Assembly (NCBI RefSeq): GCF_000299335.2
Contig: NZ_CP004387.1
Location: forward strand, 3,612,994-3,676,993
Direction of reading: 5' to 3'
DNA from: Isoalcanivorax pacificus W11-5
Lineage (GTDB): Bacteria; Pseudomonadota; Gammaproteobacteria; Pseudomonadales; Alcanivoracaceae
Length of the DNA stretch: 64,000 bases
This document shows, piece after piece, positions 35,767 to 44,418 of the stretch. Every line of letters begins with the position of its first letter. Position 1 is the first letter of the stretch. The notes under the pieces were generated by a model. It was not told the origin of the DNA. It did no database searches and saw only the letters and a list, made by a program, of their open reading frames with translations. Position numbers and translations under genes: made by a program.

Positions 35767-36504
35767 CTACCTCTCAGGCCCTTCAACAATCTGGCTGTCC
35801 CAGAACGCCGGGCGCGGCGGCGGCCCCTCCACCCCCGGCCGGGCCTGCAGGTGCATGGCCAGTAGCCGGCTCCAGAGCCGCAGGTAGTGATCCAGCAAGC
35901 CCTCGTTCTCGACCAGCGGCAGGTCAAGCGCCATGCCCCGCAGCAACCACTGTGTCAGCACCATCAACTGGCGCACATCGTCGTCCGGGCCGCGCGCCTG
36001 CAGGTAATGGTTCGCGCCGTCACCGAGGGAGTGGTAGCAGGCGGTCCACAGCCGCCGCAGGATGCTGGCCAGTTCCGGGTCACGCTGGCTGGCCAGCAGC
36101 AGTTCGTTCAGCGCCTTGTGCTCGGAACGCAGGAACAGCTCTTTCCAGCAGGCGTAGATCAGGTCATGCAGGCGCTCGTCCGAGGCTTCCAGCCGGGCAA
36201 TGGCCTGGCCGAGCTGGACATACACCTTGCGGATCAGTTGCTCCGCTGCCGCCGCGATCATGGCGTTCTTCGACGGGAAATGGTGCACCGGCGCACCGCG
36301 TGACACCCGGGCCGTTTCGATCACCCGGCTCACGGTGGTGCCGGCGTAACCGTCCTCGGCCAGGCACTGCAGGGTGGCATCCAGCAACCGCTGGCGCATG
36401 GCCTCGCTGCGTTCTGCCTGGGTGCGGCGGGCGGGCCTGGCCGCTGCTGCCTTGCCTGCCCCGGCGTCATCCGGCGCTACCTCTTTGCGTCTGCTGCTCA
36501 TCAC
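35767..36504 (-). CDS. TetR-family regulator of the beta-oxidation operon
   Basis: A 245-residue TetR regulator with an N-terminal basic, Ala-rich extension (residues 1-30). A helix-turn-helix follows (~35-85), with YAGTTVSRVIETARVSRGAPVHHFPSKNAMI. It is divergent from the acyl-CoA dehydrogenase gene with about 146 bases between, which makes that operon the probable target. The inducer is likely an acyl-CoA or free acid, by analogy with other fatty-acid-linked TetR proteins. That is inference. Confidence 0.86.
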   Translation of the reverse strand: MMSSRRKEVAPDDAGAGKAAAARPARRTQAERSEAMRQRLLDATLQCLAEDGYAGTTVSRVIETARVSRGAPVHHFPSKNAMIAAAAEQLIRKVYVQLGQAIARLEASDERLHDLIYACWKELFLRSEHKALNELLLASQRDPELASILRRLWTACYHSLGDGANHYLQARGPDDDVRQLMVLTQWLLRGMALDLPLVENEGLLDHYLRLWSRLLAMHLQARPGVEGPPPRPAFWDSQIVEGPER

Positions 36505-36589
36505 TATCCTCGTTTACCGCGACCCATGGCGGGCCTGGCTCCGCCCACAACTGCCTTGACGGTCCCGACCACTGTCTGATATTCATTAA

Positions 36590-36611
36590 ACATACTGTAC
36601 GACCATATTGT
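36590..36611. promoter_or_regulatory. Imperfect dyad, possible TetR operator
   Basis: A 22-base imperfect dyad in the TetR/dehydrogenase divergent region has the symmetric positions ACA, TG, CG, CA and TGT. TTGACG at 36556-36561 and AT-rich bases near 36579 upstream could be the promoter. Confidence 0.4.
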
Positions 36612-36650
36612 AAATATCACTGACCCAGCGGCCCCACCGGAGACCCCCCG

Positions 36651-37823
36651 ATGAGCTTCACCAGCCCCAGCCCTGTTGCCCCCATGATCCCGCGCACCCT
36701 GTTCAATGAGGATCACGAGGCCTTTCGCCAGACCGTGCGCCGCTTCTTCGAGACCGAGATCGCGCCCTTTCATGAAAAATGGGAGGAACAGCAGCATATC
36801 GACCGCGCACTCTGGAACAAGGCCGGCGAACTGGGCCTGCTGTGCGCCACCATGCCCGAGCAATACGGCGGCGCCGGGGTGGACCGCCTGTACAGCGTGG
36901 TGTTGATGGAAGAACAGGCACGGGCTGGCGACTCCGCCTCCGGGTTTTCGCTGCATTCTGACATCGTCGCCAACTACATCAACAACTTCGGCTCCGAAGA
37001 ACAGAAGCAATCCTGGTTGCCGCGCATGGCCACCGGCGACGTGGTCGGCGCCATCGCCATGACCGAGCCCGGCACCGGCTCCGACCTGCAAAGCATCAAG
37101 ACCACCGCCCGCCTTGAAGGCGACGAGTACGTGCTCAACGGCTCCAAGATTTTCATCACCAACGGTTATCTCTGCGACATGGCCGTGGTGGTGGCCCGCA
37201 CCGGCGACCCGAGCCAGGGCGCACAAAGCATTTCACTGCTGATCGTCGAGGCTGACCGCGCCGGCTTTACCAAGGGCAAGCCGCTGAAAAAAGTCGGCAT
37301 GCGCGGCCAGGATACCTGCGAGCTGTTTTTCGACAACGTCCGCGTGCCGAAAAACAATCTGCTTGGCATGGAGGGCATGGGCTTCATCATGTTGATGAAA
37401 GAGCTGGCGTGGGAGCGCATGATGATCGCCATCATGTGTGCCTCCGGCGCCGAATACGCGCTCGCCACTACGGTGGATTACGTCAAGCAGCGCAAGGCGT
37501 TCGGCAAGCCGGTCGCTGCGTTCCAGAACACCCGCTTCAAGCTGGCCGAAATGCGTTCGGAAATCCAGATCGCTCGCGTCTTCGTGGACCGCTGCCTGGA
37601 ACAGGTATTGAAAAACGAACTCAGCGTGGAAGCCGCCTGCGCGGCCAAATACTGGGTGTCCGATCTGCTCAGCAAAGTGGTGGACGAATGCGTGCAGTTG
37701 CACGGCGGCTACGGCTACATGCTGGAGTACCCGATTGCCCGCGCCTATATCGACACGCGCGCCAACCGCATCTACGGCGGCACCAACGAGATCATGAAAG
37801 AACTGATTTCGCGTTCCATCTGA
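36651..37823 (+). CDS. Acyl-CoA dehydrogenase
   Basis: A 390-residue FAD-dependent acyl-CoA dehydrogenase for the first beta-oxidation step. Recognisable stretches are CATMPEQYGGAGVD, AIAMTEPGTGSDLQSIKT (flavin/substrate loop), IFITNGY, GGYGYMLEYPIARAYID, and a catalytic-type Glu near residue 380 in RIYGGTNEIM. GGAG precedes the ATG at 36651. It is the first of a gene set with the multifunctional protein and thiolase. A terminator follows at once, so the next genes may use a separate promoter or read-through. Confidence 0.92.
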   Translation: MSFTSPSPVAPMIPRTLFNEDHEAFRQTVRRFFETEIAPFHEKWEEQQHIDRALWNKAGELGLLCATMPEQYGGAGVDRLYSVVLMEEQARAGDSASGFSLHSDIVANYINNFGSEEQKQSWLPRMATGDVVGAIAMTEPGTGSDLQSIKTTARLEGDEYVLNGSKIFITNGYLCDMAVVVARTGDPSQGAQSISLLIVEADRAGFTKGKPLKKVGMRGQDTCELFFDNVRVPKNNLLGMEGMGFIMLMKELAWERMMIAIMCASGAEYALATTVDYVKQRKAFGKPVAAFQNTRFKLAEMRSEIQIARVFVDRCLEQVLKNELSVEAACAAKYWVSDLLSKVVDECVQLHGGYGYMLEYPIARAYIDTRANRIYGGTNEIMKELISRSI

Positions 37824-37832
37824 AGCACATCA

Positions 37833-37858
37833 GGGCGGCAGCAATGCCGCCCTTTTTT
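37833..37858 (+). terminator. Terminator after acyl-CoA dehydrogenase
   Basis: GGGCGGCA-GCAA-TGCCGCCC followed by six T (37853-37858). This is a good intrinsic terminator between the dehydrogenase and the multifunctional enzyme gene. Confidence 0.85.
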
Positions 37859-37924
37859 ATCGCCGGTCGGTGACCAGACAGCCGTCTCCGACACCGCAAC
37901 AGGGACAGCAACAGGAATAACAAC

Positions 37925-40900
37925 ATGGCAGAACTGCGTTTTGATGGCCGCGTGGCCATAGTCACCGGCGCCGGTGGCGGCCTGGGACGTTCACACGCGC
38001 TCACACTGGCAGCACGCGGCGCGAAAGTGGTGGTGAATGACCTGGGTGGCAGTGCCCACGGTGATGGTCAGTCCGCGTCCGCCGCTGACAAGGTGGTTGA
38101 GGAAATCCGCGCCCTCGGCGGCGAAGCGGTGGCCAACTATGACTCGGTGGAAAACGGCCAGGCGATTGTGCAGTCCGCACTGGATGCGTTCGGCACCGTG
38201 GATATCGTGATCAACAATGCCGGCATCCTGCGTGACGTCAGCTTTCAGAAAATGACCCAGGCCGACTGGGATATCGTGCAGCGCGTGCACCTCAACGGCA
38301 GCATGAGTGTCAGCCACGCAGCATGGCCGATCATGCGCGAGAAAGGGTATGGCCGCATCGTCATGACGACCTCTGCCGCCGGTATCTACGGTAACTTCGG
38401 CCAGGCCAATTACTGCGCCGCCAAACTCGGCATCCTGGGCCTGGCCCACTGCCTGGCCGAAGAAGGCCGGGGCAAGAATATCTTCGTCAACACCATCGCA
38501 CCCATTGCTGCCTCACGCCTGACCGAGACCATCATGCCGCCGGCACTGCTGGAAAATCTCAAGCCTGAGGCCGTCAGCCCGCTGGTCGCCTGGCTGTGTC
38601 ACGAGGAATGCGAAGAGACCAAAGGGCTGTTCGAAGTCGGCGCCGGCTTTATCGCCAAGCTGCGCTGGGAACGCACGGCGGGCCACGCCTTCCCGTTGGG
38701 CCGAGCCTTTAACATGGACGATGTCGCCCGCAAGTGGGGCGCCGTCACGGATTTCAGCGAGAGCACGCACCCGACCAATACCAATGAGGCGCTGGCACCT
38801 ATCCTCAGCGCCGTCAGCAACCCCAGCCTCGGCGGCAATGAATTCATCGACCTGGATACTGCCACCAAAACCGAGCTGCTGCTCGAATCCTCCTATGACG
38901 AGCGCGATCTTGCCCTCTACGCACTGGGCATTGGCGCCGCACGTGATCCCCTGGACAAGGACGAACTGAAATACGTCTACGAACTGGGCGGCGATTTCCT
39001 TGCCCTGCCCACCTGGGGCGCCATGCCGCAACTCAATGCCATGCTGGCCGCCGCCAAAAGCGGCAGCCTGGTCCTGCCGGGCATGAGCTTTGGTCTGGAC
39101 CGGCTGTTGCATGGCGAGCAGTACATGGAACTGAAAAAACCGTTGCCGCCGAACGCACGGCTCAAGCACGTCTTCAAGTTCAAGGAAGCCTTCGACAAAG
39201 ACCCGAATGCCGTCATCACCTTTGCGATTTCCACGCAAGATGAAAGCGGCGAGGAAATTGCCTACAACGAGATGACCTCGTTTGTGAAAGGCGCCGGCGG
39301 CTGGGGCGGCGACCGTGGCCCGTCAGGTGAAAGCAACCTGCCGCCCGACCGTGCACCCGATGCCGTCATCGAAGAACAGACGGACGCCAACCAGACCCTG
39401 CTCTACCGGCTCTCCGGCGACTGGAACCCGTTGCATGCCGATCCGGATTTTGCCCGTGCGTTCGGCTTCGACAAACCCATCCTGCACGGCATGTGCACCT
39501 TCGGCTATTGCGGCCGTCATGTGATCAAGGCGTTCTGCGGCAACGACGGGCGCTACTTCAAAAGCATCAAGGTCCGTTTCGCCAAGAGCGTGTTCCCCGG
39601 CGACACCCTGGTGACACGCATGTGGAAGGAATCGGACACACGCATCCTGTTTGAAACCACGGTCAAGGAACGCAACGAAGTAGTGATCAAGAACGCCGCC
39701 GTTGAGCTCTACAAGGAGCTGCCCGCCGCCGGGACTGACACAGCAGCCCGTACACCCGCTGCCGCCGAAACCAGCACCGTGGATCAGGGCATTACACTGG
39801 AAGATGTGTTCACGGCCATCAAATCCTATGTGGCCATGAAACCGGATCTCGTCTCGCAGACCAGAACCGTCTTCCAGTTCCATTTCCACAAGCCCGAATC
39901 AAACTGGTTTATCGACCTGAAAAACGGTGACGGCAACGTCGGCAGCGGCATCGCCGACAAGCCGGATGTCACGCTGGAGCTGGATACCGAACTGGCCCCG
40001 GTACTGTTTGGCGGCGAGCTGGCAGAGGTCCAGAAACTGTTCTTCGGCGGCAAGCTCAAGATAAGCGGCAACGTGATGGCCTCGAACAAGCTGGCCATCC
40101 TCGCCGGCATGGATAAGAAACTGGTGGAAGAGGCCCGCGCCGGCCGCGTTGCGGCAGCCGGCCACTCTGCACAGGCCGCCCCGGACGCGACAGCCAAAGC
40201 CGCCGCCGATGAAAGCGTCACCCTGGCTGATGTATTTGCCGGTGTCGCCCGTTTCATTGCCGGCCAGCCTGAACTGGTGAAGCAGACCAACACGGTCTTC
40301 CAGTTCAGCTTCCACAATCCGGACACCCACTGGTTTATTGATCTCAAGCACGGCGATGGCGCGGCGGGTGCCGGCACAGCCGAAAAAGCCGATGTGACAC
40401 TGGAGCTGGACACCGCACTGGCGCCGATCCTGTTCGGCGGCAATATCGGCGAAGTACAGAAGCTGTTTTTCAGCGGCAAACTGAAAGTGCACGGCAATGT
40501 CATGGCGTCCAACAAGCTGTCCGTACTCTCCGGCATGGACAGGCAACTGGTGGAAGACGCCGGCGCCAAACGTCTGGCGAGCGGTGCCGACACCGAAGCA
40601 CCCGCCGCTGCGGCCACACCTCCCCGCAAGGCGGCCGCGCCAGCGATCTTTGCGGCCCTGGCCCAGCGCCTGGCAGAAGGCACCGTCAAACCCGCACTGA
40701 CACAACTGCTGCAATTCCATCTGCGTGAACCACAGGCAAGCTGGCTGGTGGATTTCTCGGTCAGCCCGGCACAGGTGCGCGAAGAGGTGAGTGAGCAGGC
40801 GGCGGCCGTCTTCACGCTCAATGACCAGGACCTCAAGACGCTGGCCCAGGGCGGCAGCGATGTGCGCCAGCTCTATCAGCGTGGCGCACTGCGCGTGGAT

Positions 40901-40951
40901 GGCGACGCCCGCCTGGCACCCGGACTGACTTTCCTGAGCGGCCTGCTCTGA
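37925..40951 (+). CDS. Peroxisomal MFE-2-like multifunctional protein: SDR, enoyl-CoA hydratase 2, three SCP2 domains
   Basis: A 1008-residue protein with the domain order of eukaryotic MFE-2 (17-beta-HSD4). Residues ~5-300 are a (3R)-hydroxyacyl-CoA dehydrogenase: TGAGGGLG at 14-21, VVNDLGG, Ser150, Tyr163, Lys167. Residues ~310-600 are a double hot-dog MaoC/hydratase 2 with [14 protein letters not shown], giving Asp499 and His504 as catalytic residues. Two closely related SCP2 sterol-carrier domains follow (~623-738 and ~765-880), sharing WFIDLK..DG..G.G and KLFF.GKL. A third, diverged SCP2 (~905-1006) ends the protein. Eukaryotic versions have one SCP2, so the triple tail is unusual. It would carry out hydration and oxidation of trans-2-enoyl-CoA. 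Confidence 0.9.
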   Translation: MAELRFDGRVAIVTGAGGGLGRSHALTLAARGAKVVVNDLGGSAHGDGQSASAADKVVEEIRALGGEAVANYDSVENGQAIVQSALDAFGTVDIVINNAGILRDVSFQKMTQADWDIVQRVHLNGSMSVSHAAWPIMREKGYGRIVMTTSAAGIYGNFGQANYCAAKLGILGLAHCLAEEGRGKNIFVNTIAPIAASRLTETIMPPALLENLKPEAVSPLVAWLCHEECEETKGLFEVGAGFIAKLRWERTAGHAFPLGRAFNMDDVARKWGAVTDFSESTHPTNTNEALAPILSAVSNPSLGGNEFIDLDTATKTELLLESSYDERDLALYALGIGAARDPLDKDELKYVYELGGDFLALPTWGAMPQLNAMLAAAKSGSLVLPGMSFGLDRLLHGEQYMELKKPLPPNARLKHVFKFKEAFDKDPNAVITFAISTQDESGEEIAYNEMTSFVKGAGGWGGDRGPSGESNLPPDRAPDAVIEEQTDANQTLLYRLSGDWNPLHADPDFARAFGFDKPILHGMCTFGYCGRHVIKAFCGNDGRYFKSIKVRFAKSVFPGDTLVTRMWKESDTRILFETTVKERNEVVIKNAAVELYKELPAAGTDTAARTPAAAETSTVDQGITLEDVFTAIKSYVAMKPDLVSQTRTVFQFHFHKPESNWFIDLKNGDGNVGSGIADKPDVTLELDTELAPVLFGGELAEVQKLFFGGKLKISGNVMASNKLAILAGMDKKLVEEARAGRVAAAGHSAQAAPDATAKAAADESVTLADVFAGVARFIAGQPELVKQTNTVFQFSFHNPDTHWFIDLKHGDGAAGAGTAEKADVTLELDTALAPILFGGNIGEVQKLFFSGKLKVHGNVMASNKLSVLSGMDRQLVEDAGAKRLASGADTEAPAAAATPPRKAAAPAIFAALAQRLAEGTVKPALTQLLQFHLREPQASWLVDFSVSPAQVREEVSEQAAAVFTLNDQDLKTLAQGGSDVRQLYQRGALRVDGDARLAPGLTFLSGLL
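39791..40940 (+). repeat. Three SCP2 domain repeats inside the multifunctional gene
   Basis: The two first repeats (about 39791-40135 and 40217-40562) encode near-parallel protein segments. Shared stretches are [50 protein letters not shown] and GNVMASNKL in both. The third (about 40640-40940) is more distant. This points to a recent internal duplication plus an older one. Confidence 0.8.
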
Positions 40952-40979
40952 CGACCCATTTCCGAGAGAGGACAACAAC

Positions 40980-42161
40980 ATGAAGCGGCGTGTAAACGTG
41001 ATCGGCGTGGGCATGACCCGGTTCGCCAAACCCGGCAGCAGCCCGGACTACCACGAAATGGCCCGCGAAGCCGGCCAACTGGCCCTCAACGACGCCGGCA
41101 TTCCCTATGCCGATGTCGAACAGGCGTTCGCCGGCTATGTCTACGGCGATTCCACCTGCGGCCAGCGCGCGGTATACGAACTCGGCCTGAGCGGCATTCC
41201 CGTGGTCAACGTCAACAACAACTGCTCAACCGGCTCCACTGCGCTGTTCCTTGCACGGCAGGCCATCGAAGGCGGGCTGGCCGAGTGCGTGCTGGCGCTG
41301 GGTTTCGAGAAAATGGAACGCGGCGCATTGGGTTCCAAATTCAATGACCGGGAAAATCCGATGGGCCAGCATGCCCAGGTAATGCTGGATGCCCAGGGCT
41401 TCAACAGCGCACCACCGGCGGCGCAAATGTTCGGCGGCGCCGGACGCGAATACCGCTGGCGCTACGGCACCCGCCGCGAAACGTTCGGCAAGATCGCGGA
41501 GAAGGCGCGGCGCCACGCCAGCAAGAATCCGTATGCCCTGTTCGGCCAGGTGCTGTCGCTGGAAGAAATCATGGCCTCCGAGGAAGTCTTCGATCCGCTG
41601 ACACGCTTCCAGTGCTGCCCGCCGACCTGCGGCGCCGGCGCCGCCATTCTCTGCTCGGATGAATTCGCTGCCCGGCATGGCATCAGCAACCCGGTGTATA
41701 TCGCAGCCCAGGCCATGACCACGGATTTTGCCAGCAGCTTCAACGAGCAGAGCATGATCAAGATGGTCGGCTATGACATGACCCAAGCCGCCGCCCACAG
41801 TGTTTATGAAGCAGCCGGCATAGGCCCGGAGGATCTGGATGTGGTCGAGCTGCACGACTGCTTTACCGCCAACGAACTGCTGACCTACGAGGCGCTGGGC
41901 CTCTGCCCCGAAGGCGGCGCCGAGCAGTTTATCTGGGACGAAGACAACACCTACGGCGGCAAGGTCGTGACCAATCCCTCCGGCGGACTGCTCTCCAAGG
42001 GCCACCCGCTGGGTGCCACCGGGCTGGCCCAGTGCACGGAACTGGTCTGGCAGTTGCGCGGCACCGCGGATGCACGCCAGGTTGATAACGCACGCGTCGC
42101 CCTGCAGCACAATCTGGGCCTGGGCGGCGCCTGCGTCGTGACACTGTACCGCCGCGATTGA
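40980..42161 (+). CDS. SCPx-type thiolase (lipid-transfer protein thiolase)
   Basis: A 393-residue thiolase of the sterol-carrier-protein-X class. The nucleophile is Cys82 in [14 protein letters not shown]. The conserved [10 protein letters not shown] and the [14 protein letters not shown] loops supply the catalytic His and further residues. SCPx thiolases cleave 3-oxoacyl-CoA, including branched and sterol side-chain types. The gene lies 28 bases after the multifunctional protein, so together they complete hydration, oxidation and cleavage. Its own SCP2 domain, fused in animal SCPx, is absent here, but the preceding gene has three. Confidence 0.9.
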   Translation: MKRRVNVIGVGMTRFAKPGSSPDYHEMAREAGQLALNDAGIPYADVEQAFAGYVYGDSTCGQRAVYELGLSGIPVVNVNNNCSTGSTALFLARQAIEGGLAECVLALGFEKMERGALGSKFNDRENPMGQHAQVMLDAQGFNSAPPAAQMFGGAGREYRWRYGTRRETFGKIAEKARRHASKNPYALFGQVLSLEEIMASEEVFDPLTRFQCCPPTCGAGAAILCSDEFAARHGISNPVYIAAQAMTTDFASSFNEQSMIKMVGYDMTQAAAHSVYEAAGIGPEDLDVVELHDCFTANELLTYEALGLCPEGGAEQFIWDEDNTYGGKVVTNPSGGLLSKGHPLGATGLAQCTELVWQLRGTADARQVDNARVALQHNLGLGGACVVTLYRRD

Positions 42162-42225
42162 TCCCGGGCCGCCTCAGGCCGGCCCGGACATGCTCCCTGA
42201 TTCCGACAACAACAAGGGCCTGTCC

Positions 42226-43083
42226 ATGAACACTTTTCGCAAACCCTTTAACGCCATTCTGCCGACACGGCGCGACCTCAGATTCAATCTGCCCGCCGAC
42301 CGCATCGGCGACTGGCATGACGCGGCCGGCCCGGTCTTCACCGCCTTTCTCAACACCTTTTCCATCGTGCTGCCGGTGGGTGAACGTTTCTTTATCGACA
42401 GTGTGCGCGCCTACCGCGACCAGATCACCGACCCGGCGCTGCAAAAAGCCGTGACCGCTTTTATCGGCCAGGAAGCCATGCACGGGCGCGAGCATGAGGA
42501 CTACAACGCAGCCCTGTTCGCCCGTGCTCCGGTGGCGCCGAAGTTTGAACGGCTGGTCGCCGGTATCCTGTCACGCCTGAGCAAACATGGCCCCAAGGCG
42601 TTTGCTCTCAGCGGCACCATCGCTCTGGAGCACTTCACCGCGTTGCTGGCCGACAGCGTACTGCGCGAACCGCGCGTTGCCGAAGGTGCCGAACCCCACT
42701 ATGCCGCCCTCTGGCGCTGGCATGCGCTGGAAGAAACCGAGCACAAGGCCGTGGCATTTGATGTCTGGGAGGCCGTGATGGGACGTGGCGTCAAGGCGTA
42801 CACATTGCGCAGCCTGGGGCTGGTGCTGGCCACCCTGATTTTCTGGGGGCTGGTCATTCCGGTCTTTCTGGCCGTGCTGCACAACGAAGGCAAGCTCACA
42901 GACCGGCAAGGCTGGCGAAAATTCTTTCGTTATACCCTGGGCGATATTGGCCTGCTGCGCATCCAGCTCCGCAACTACGCTGATTACTTCCGCCCCGGCT
43001 TCCACCCCTGGGATCATGACAACCGCGAATTTCTGGCGCAGATCGACACCTTCCTGGCGTCCTACCAGCAATCCATAGCCTGA
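42226..43083 (+). CDS. Metal-dependent hydrolase of the ferritin-like type (PF10118)
   Basis: A 285-residue protein of the metal-dependent hydrolase family common in gammaproteobacterial lipid degraders. Helices carry paired ExxH motifs typical of diiron proteins: EAMHGREH near residue 80, EHFTALLA near 125 and EETEHKAVAFD near 165. A hydrophobic helix at ~200-222 could attach it to the membrane. The ATG at 42226 follows AAGGG and gives the conserved start; another ATG lies at 42190. It is the last gene of the acyl-CoA cluster. The substrate is unknown; a role in lipid modification is inferred from its neighbours. Confidence 0.78.
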   Translation: MNTFRKPFNAILPTRRDLRFNLPADRIGDWHDAAGPVFTAFLNTFSIVLPVGERFFIDSVRAYRDQITDPALQKAVTAFIGQEAMHGREHEDYNAALFARAPVAPKFERLVAGILSRLSKHGPKAFALSGTIALEHFTALLADSVLREPRVAEGAEPHYAALWRWHALEETEHKAVAFDVWEAVMGRGVKAYTLRSLGLVLATLIFWGLVIPVFLAVLHNEGKLTDRQGWRKFFRYTLGDIGLLRIQLRNYADYFRPGFHPWDHDNREFLAQIDTFLASYQQSIA

Positions 43084-43473
43084 CCCGTCTTGCGCTGACG
43101 CAAACCCGCCACGGTGGTCGAGTGCCCGACGGACTCTGTTCGGCACCGACCACCCGGCCTCCACGGCCACACGCTACAGAAATGATACAGCCACCCAAAG
43201 CGGGCCGGTGATAGGGTGGGATGGCGTATGTGTTGAGCTTCCTGTTCCAGCACGACCGTCCAGCCCTGGCGTTATGGCTCCGGCCAGGCGCCAGGCTATC
43301 TGTTGGCGCGAAGACCTGCATCGCCTCCCCGCCGCAGGGCATTTCGCCGTCACCGAACTGTGTTGTATCGCCAGCTCAACACCGCGCGCAGGCAAGGCCC
43401 TCCCGGCCATCCCGGGAAACAATCGGGCCAGGCGCCCGCTGGGCTTCGTGACCGTGCAGACAAGGAGTTCAAC
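43084..43473. other. Intergenic region between hydrolase and kbp
   Basis: No gene is supported. It contains a large imperfect hairpin (43113-43154) after the hydrolase gene and presumably the promoter of kbp, but no clear -35/-10 pair. A frame from 43303 that runs into kbp lacks a start signal. Confidence 0.45.
43113..43154 (+). terminator. Large hairpin after the ferritin-like hydrolase gene
   Basis: GGTGGTCG-a-GTGCC pairs with GGCAC-CGACCACC, 13 bp with a one-base bulge. It lies about 30 bases after the stop and has no T-run. Confidence 0.5.
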
Positions 43474-43911
43474 ATGGATCTGTTCAACTTTGCCAAGAAC
43501 ATCGGAAAGAAACTGTTTGGTAACGGCGATAGCGGCGCCGCCGACAAGATCAAGGCACATGTGCTGGAAGACAATCCCGGTGTGAATAATCTTGAGGTCA
43601 CCTTCGACGACGGGGTTGCCACCCTGAGCGGCGACTGTGCAGACCAGGCCGCCAGGGAAAAAGCCATCTTGCTGGCCGGCAATGTCGAAGGCGTCGAGCG
43701 GGTGGACGGTGATGCGCTGAAAGTCCCCGCAGGCGTGCAGGTGGAAGAAGTCACCTACTACGAAATCCAGAAAGGCGACACGCTATGGAAAGTGGCCACC
43801 GAGTTCTATGGCAACGGCAGCAAGTACACCGCCATTTTTGAAGCCAACCGGGAAGTCATCAAGAACCCTGACCTGATCTATCCGGGGCAGAAAATCCGCA
43901 TTCCCAAGTAA
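43474..43911 (+). CDS. kbp: Potassium-binding BON/LysM protein Kbp
   Basis: A 145-residue protein with a BON domain (about residues 20-85) and a C-terminal LysM domain (about 92-143). The LysM domain contains YYEIQKGDTLWKVATEFYG and NPDLIYPGQKIRIP. This is the arrangement and length of E. coli Kbp (YgaU), a cytoplasmic potassium-binding protein induced by osmotic or stationary stress. There is no signal peptide, in line with Kbp. AAGGAG precedes the ATG at 43474. It is followed 23 bases later by a DUF2780-like gene. Confidence 0.9.
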   Translation: MDLFNFAKNIGKKLFGNGDSGAADKIKAHVLEDNPGVNNLEVTFDDGVATLSGDCADQAAREKAILLAGNVEGVERVDGDALKVPAGVQVEEVTYYEIQKGDTLWKVATEFYGNGSKYTAIFEANREVIKNPDLIYPGQKIRIPK

Positions 43912-43934
43912 TGCTGCCAGGAGGATAGCCCGCC

Positions 43935-44324
43935 ATGGAACTGATCAATCAACTTGTCTCGACCCTCGGCATTGACAGCAAGCAGGCGGAAGGTGGCACA
44001 GGGTTGCTGATGAAACTGGTGAAAGACAATCTGTCCGGCGCCGACTTCAGCCGCATCACCAACGCCGCACCGCAGCTCGAAGGGCTGATGCAACAGGCCC
44101 CCGAAGGCGGCGCCGGCGGCTCCCTGCTCGGCATGGCCGGCGGCTTGCTCTCCAGCATGGGCAGCGACAAGCTGGCCGGCCTGACGCAGATAGCGGGCGG
44201 GCTGCAAAGCCTGAACCTGAACAAAGACACCCTGGTGCAGTTTATTCCTGTGATTCTGCAGTACTTCCAGAAACAGGGACAGGGCGACATTGCCGGGCTG
44301 ATCCAGAAAGCCTTGCCGTTCTGA
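43935..44324 (+). CDS. DUF2780-like protein
   Basis: A 129-residue protein with repeated amphipathic, Gly/Leu-rich segments (LLGMAGGLLSSMG, LAGLTQIAGGLQSLNL) and a C-terminal QFIPVILQYFQKQGQGDIAGLI stretch. These fit DUF2780 proteins, short and of unknown role. There is no signal peptide. It is cotranscribed with kbp and ends before a strong hairpin. A stress-linked function is inferred from kbp only. Confidence 0.7.
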   Translation: MELINQLVSTLGIDSKQAEGGTGLLMKLVKDNLSGADFSRITNAAPQLEGLMQQAPEGGAGGSLLGMAGGLLSSMGSDKLAGLTQIAGGLQSLNLNKDTLVQFIPVILQYFQKQGQGDIAGLIQKALPF

Positions 44325-44337
44325 GGAAACCGGCCAA

Positions 44338-44370
44338 CATTCGGCTGCGCCGCGCTGGCGCAGCCGAATG
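44338..44370. terminator. 14-bp hairpin between kbp operon and OsmC-YcaO gene
   Basis: CATTCGGCTGCGCC (44338-44351) and GGCGCAGCCGAATG (44357-44370) pair perfectly around GCGCT, between convergent genes. There is no T-run. Confidence 0.65.
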
Positions 44371-44418
44371 CTGCAGTCATGCAGCAAGTGGGCTCTGACG
44401 AGCGCTCTTTATCGTGTC

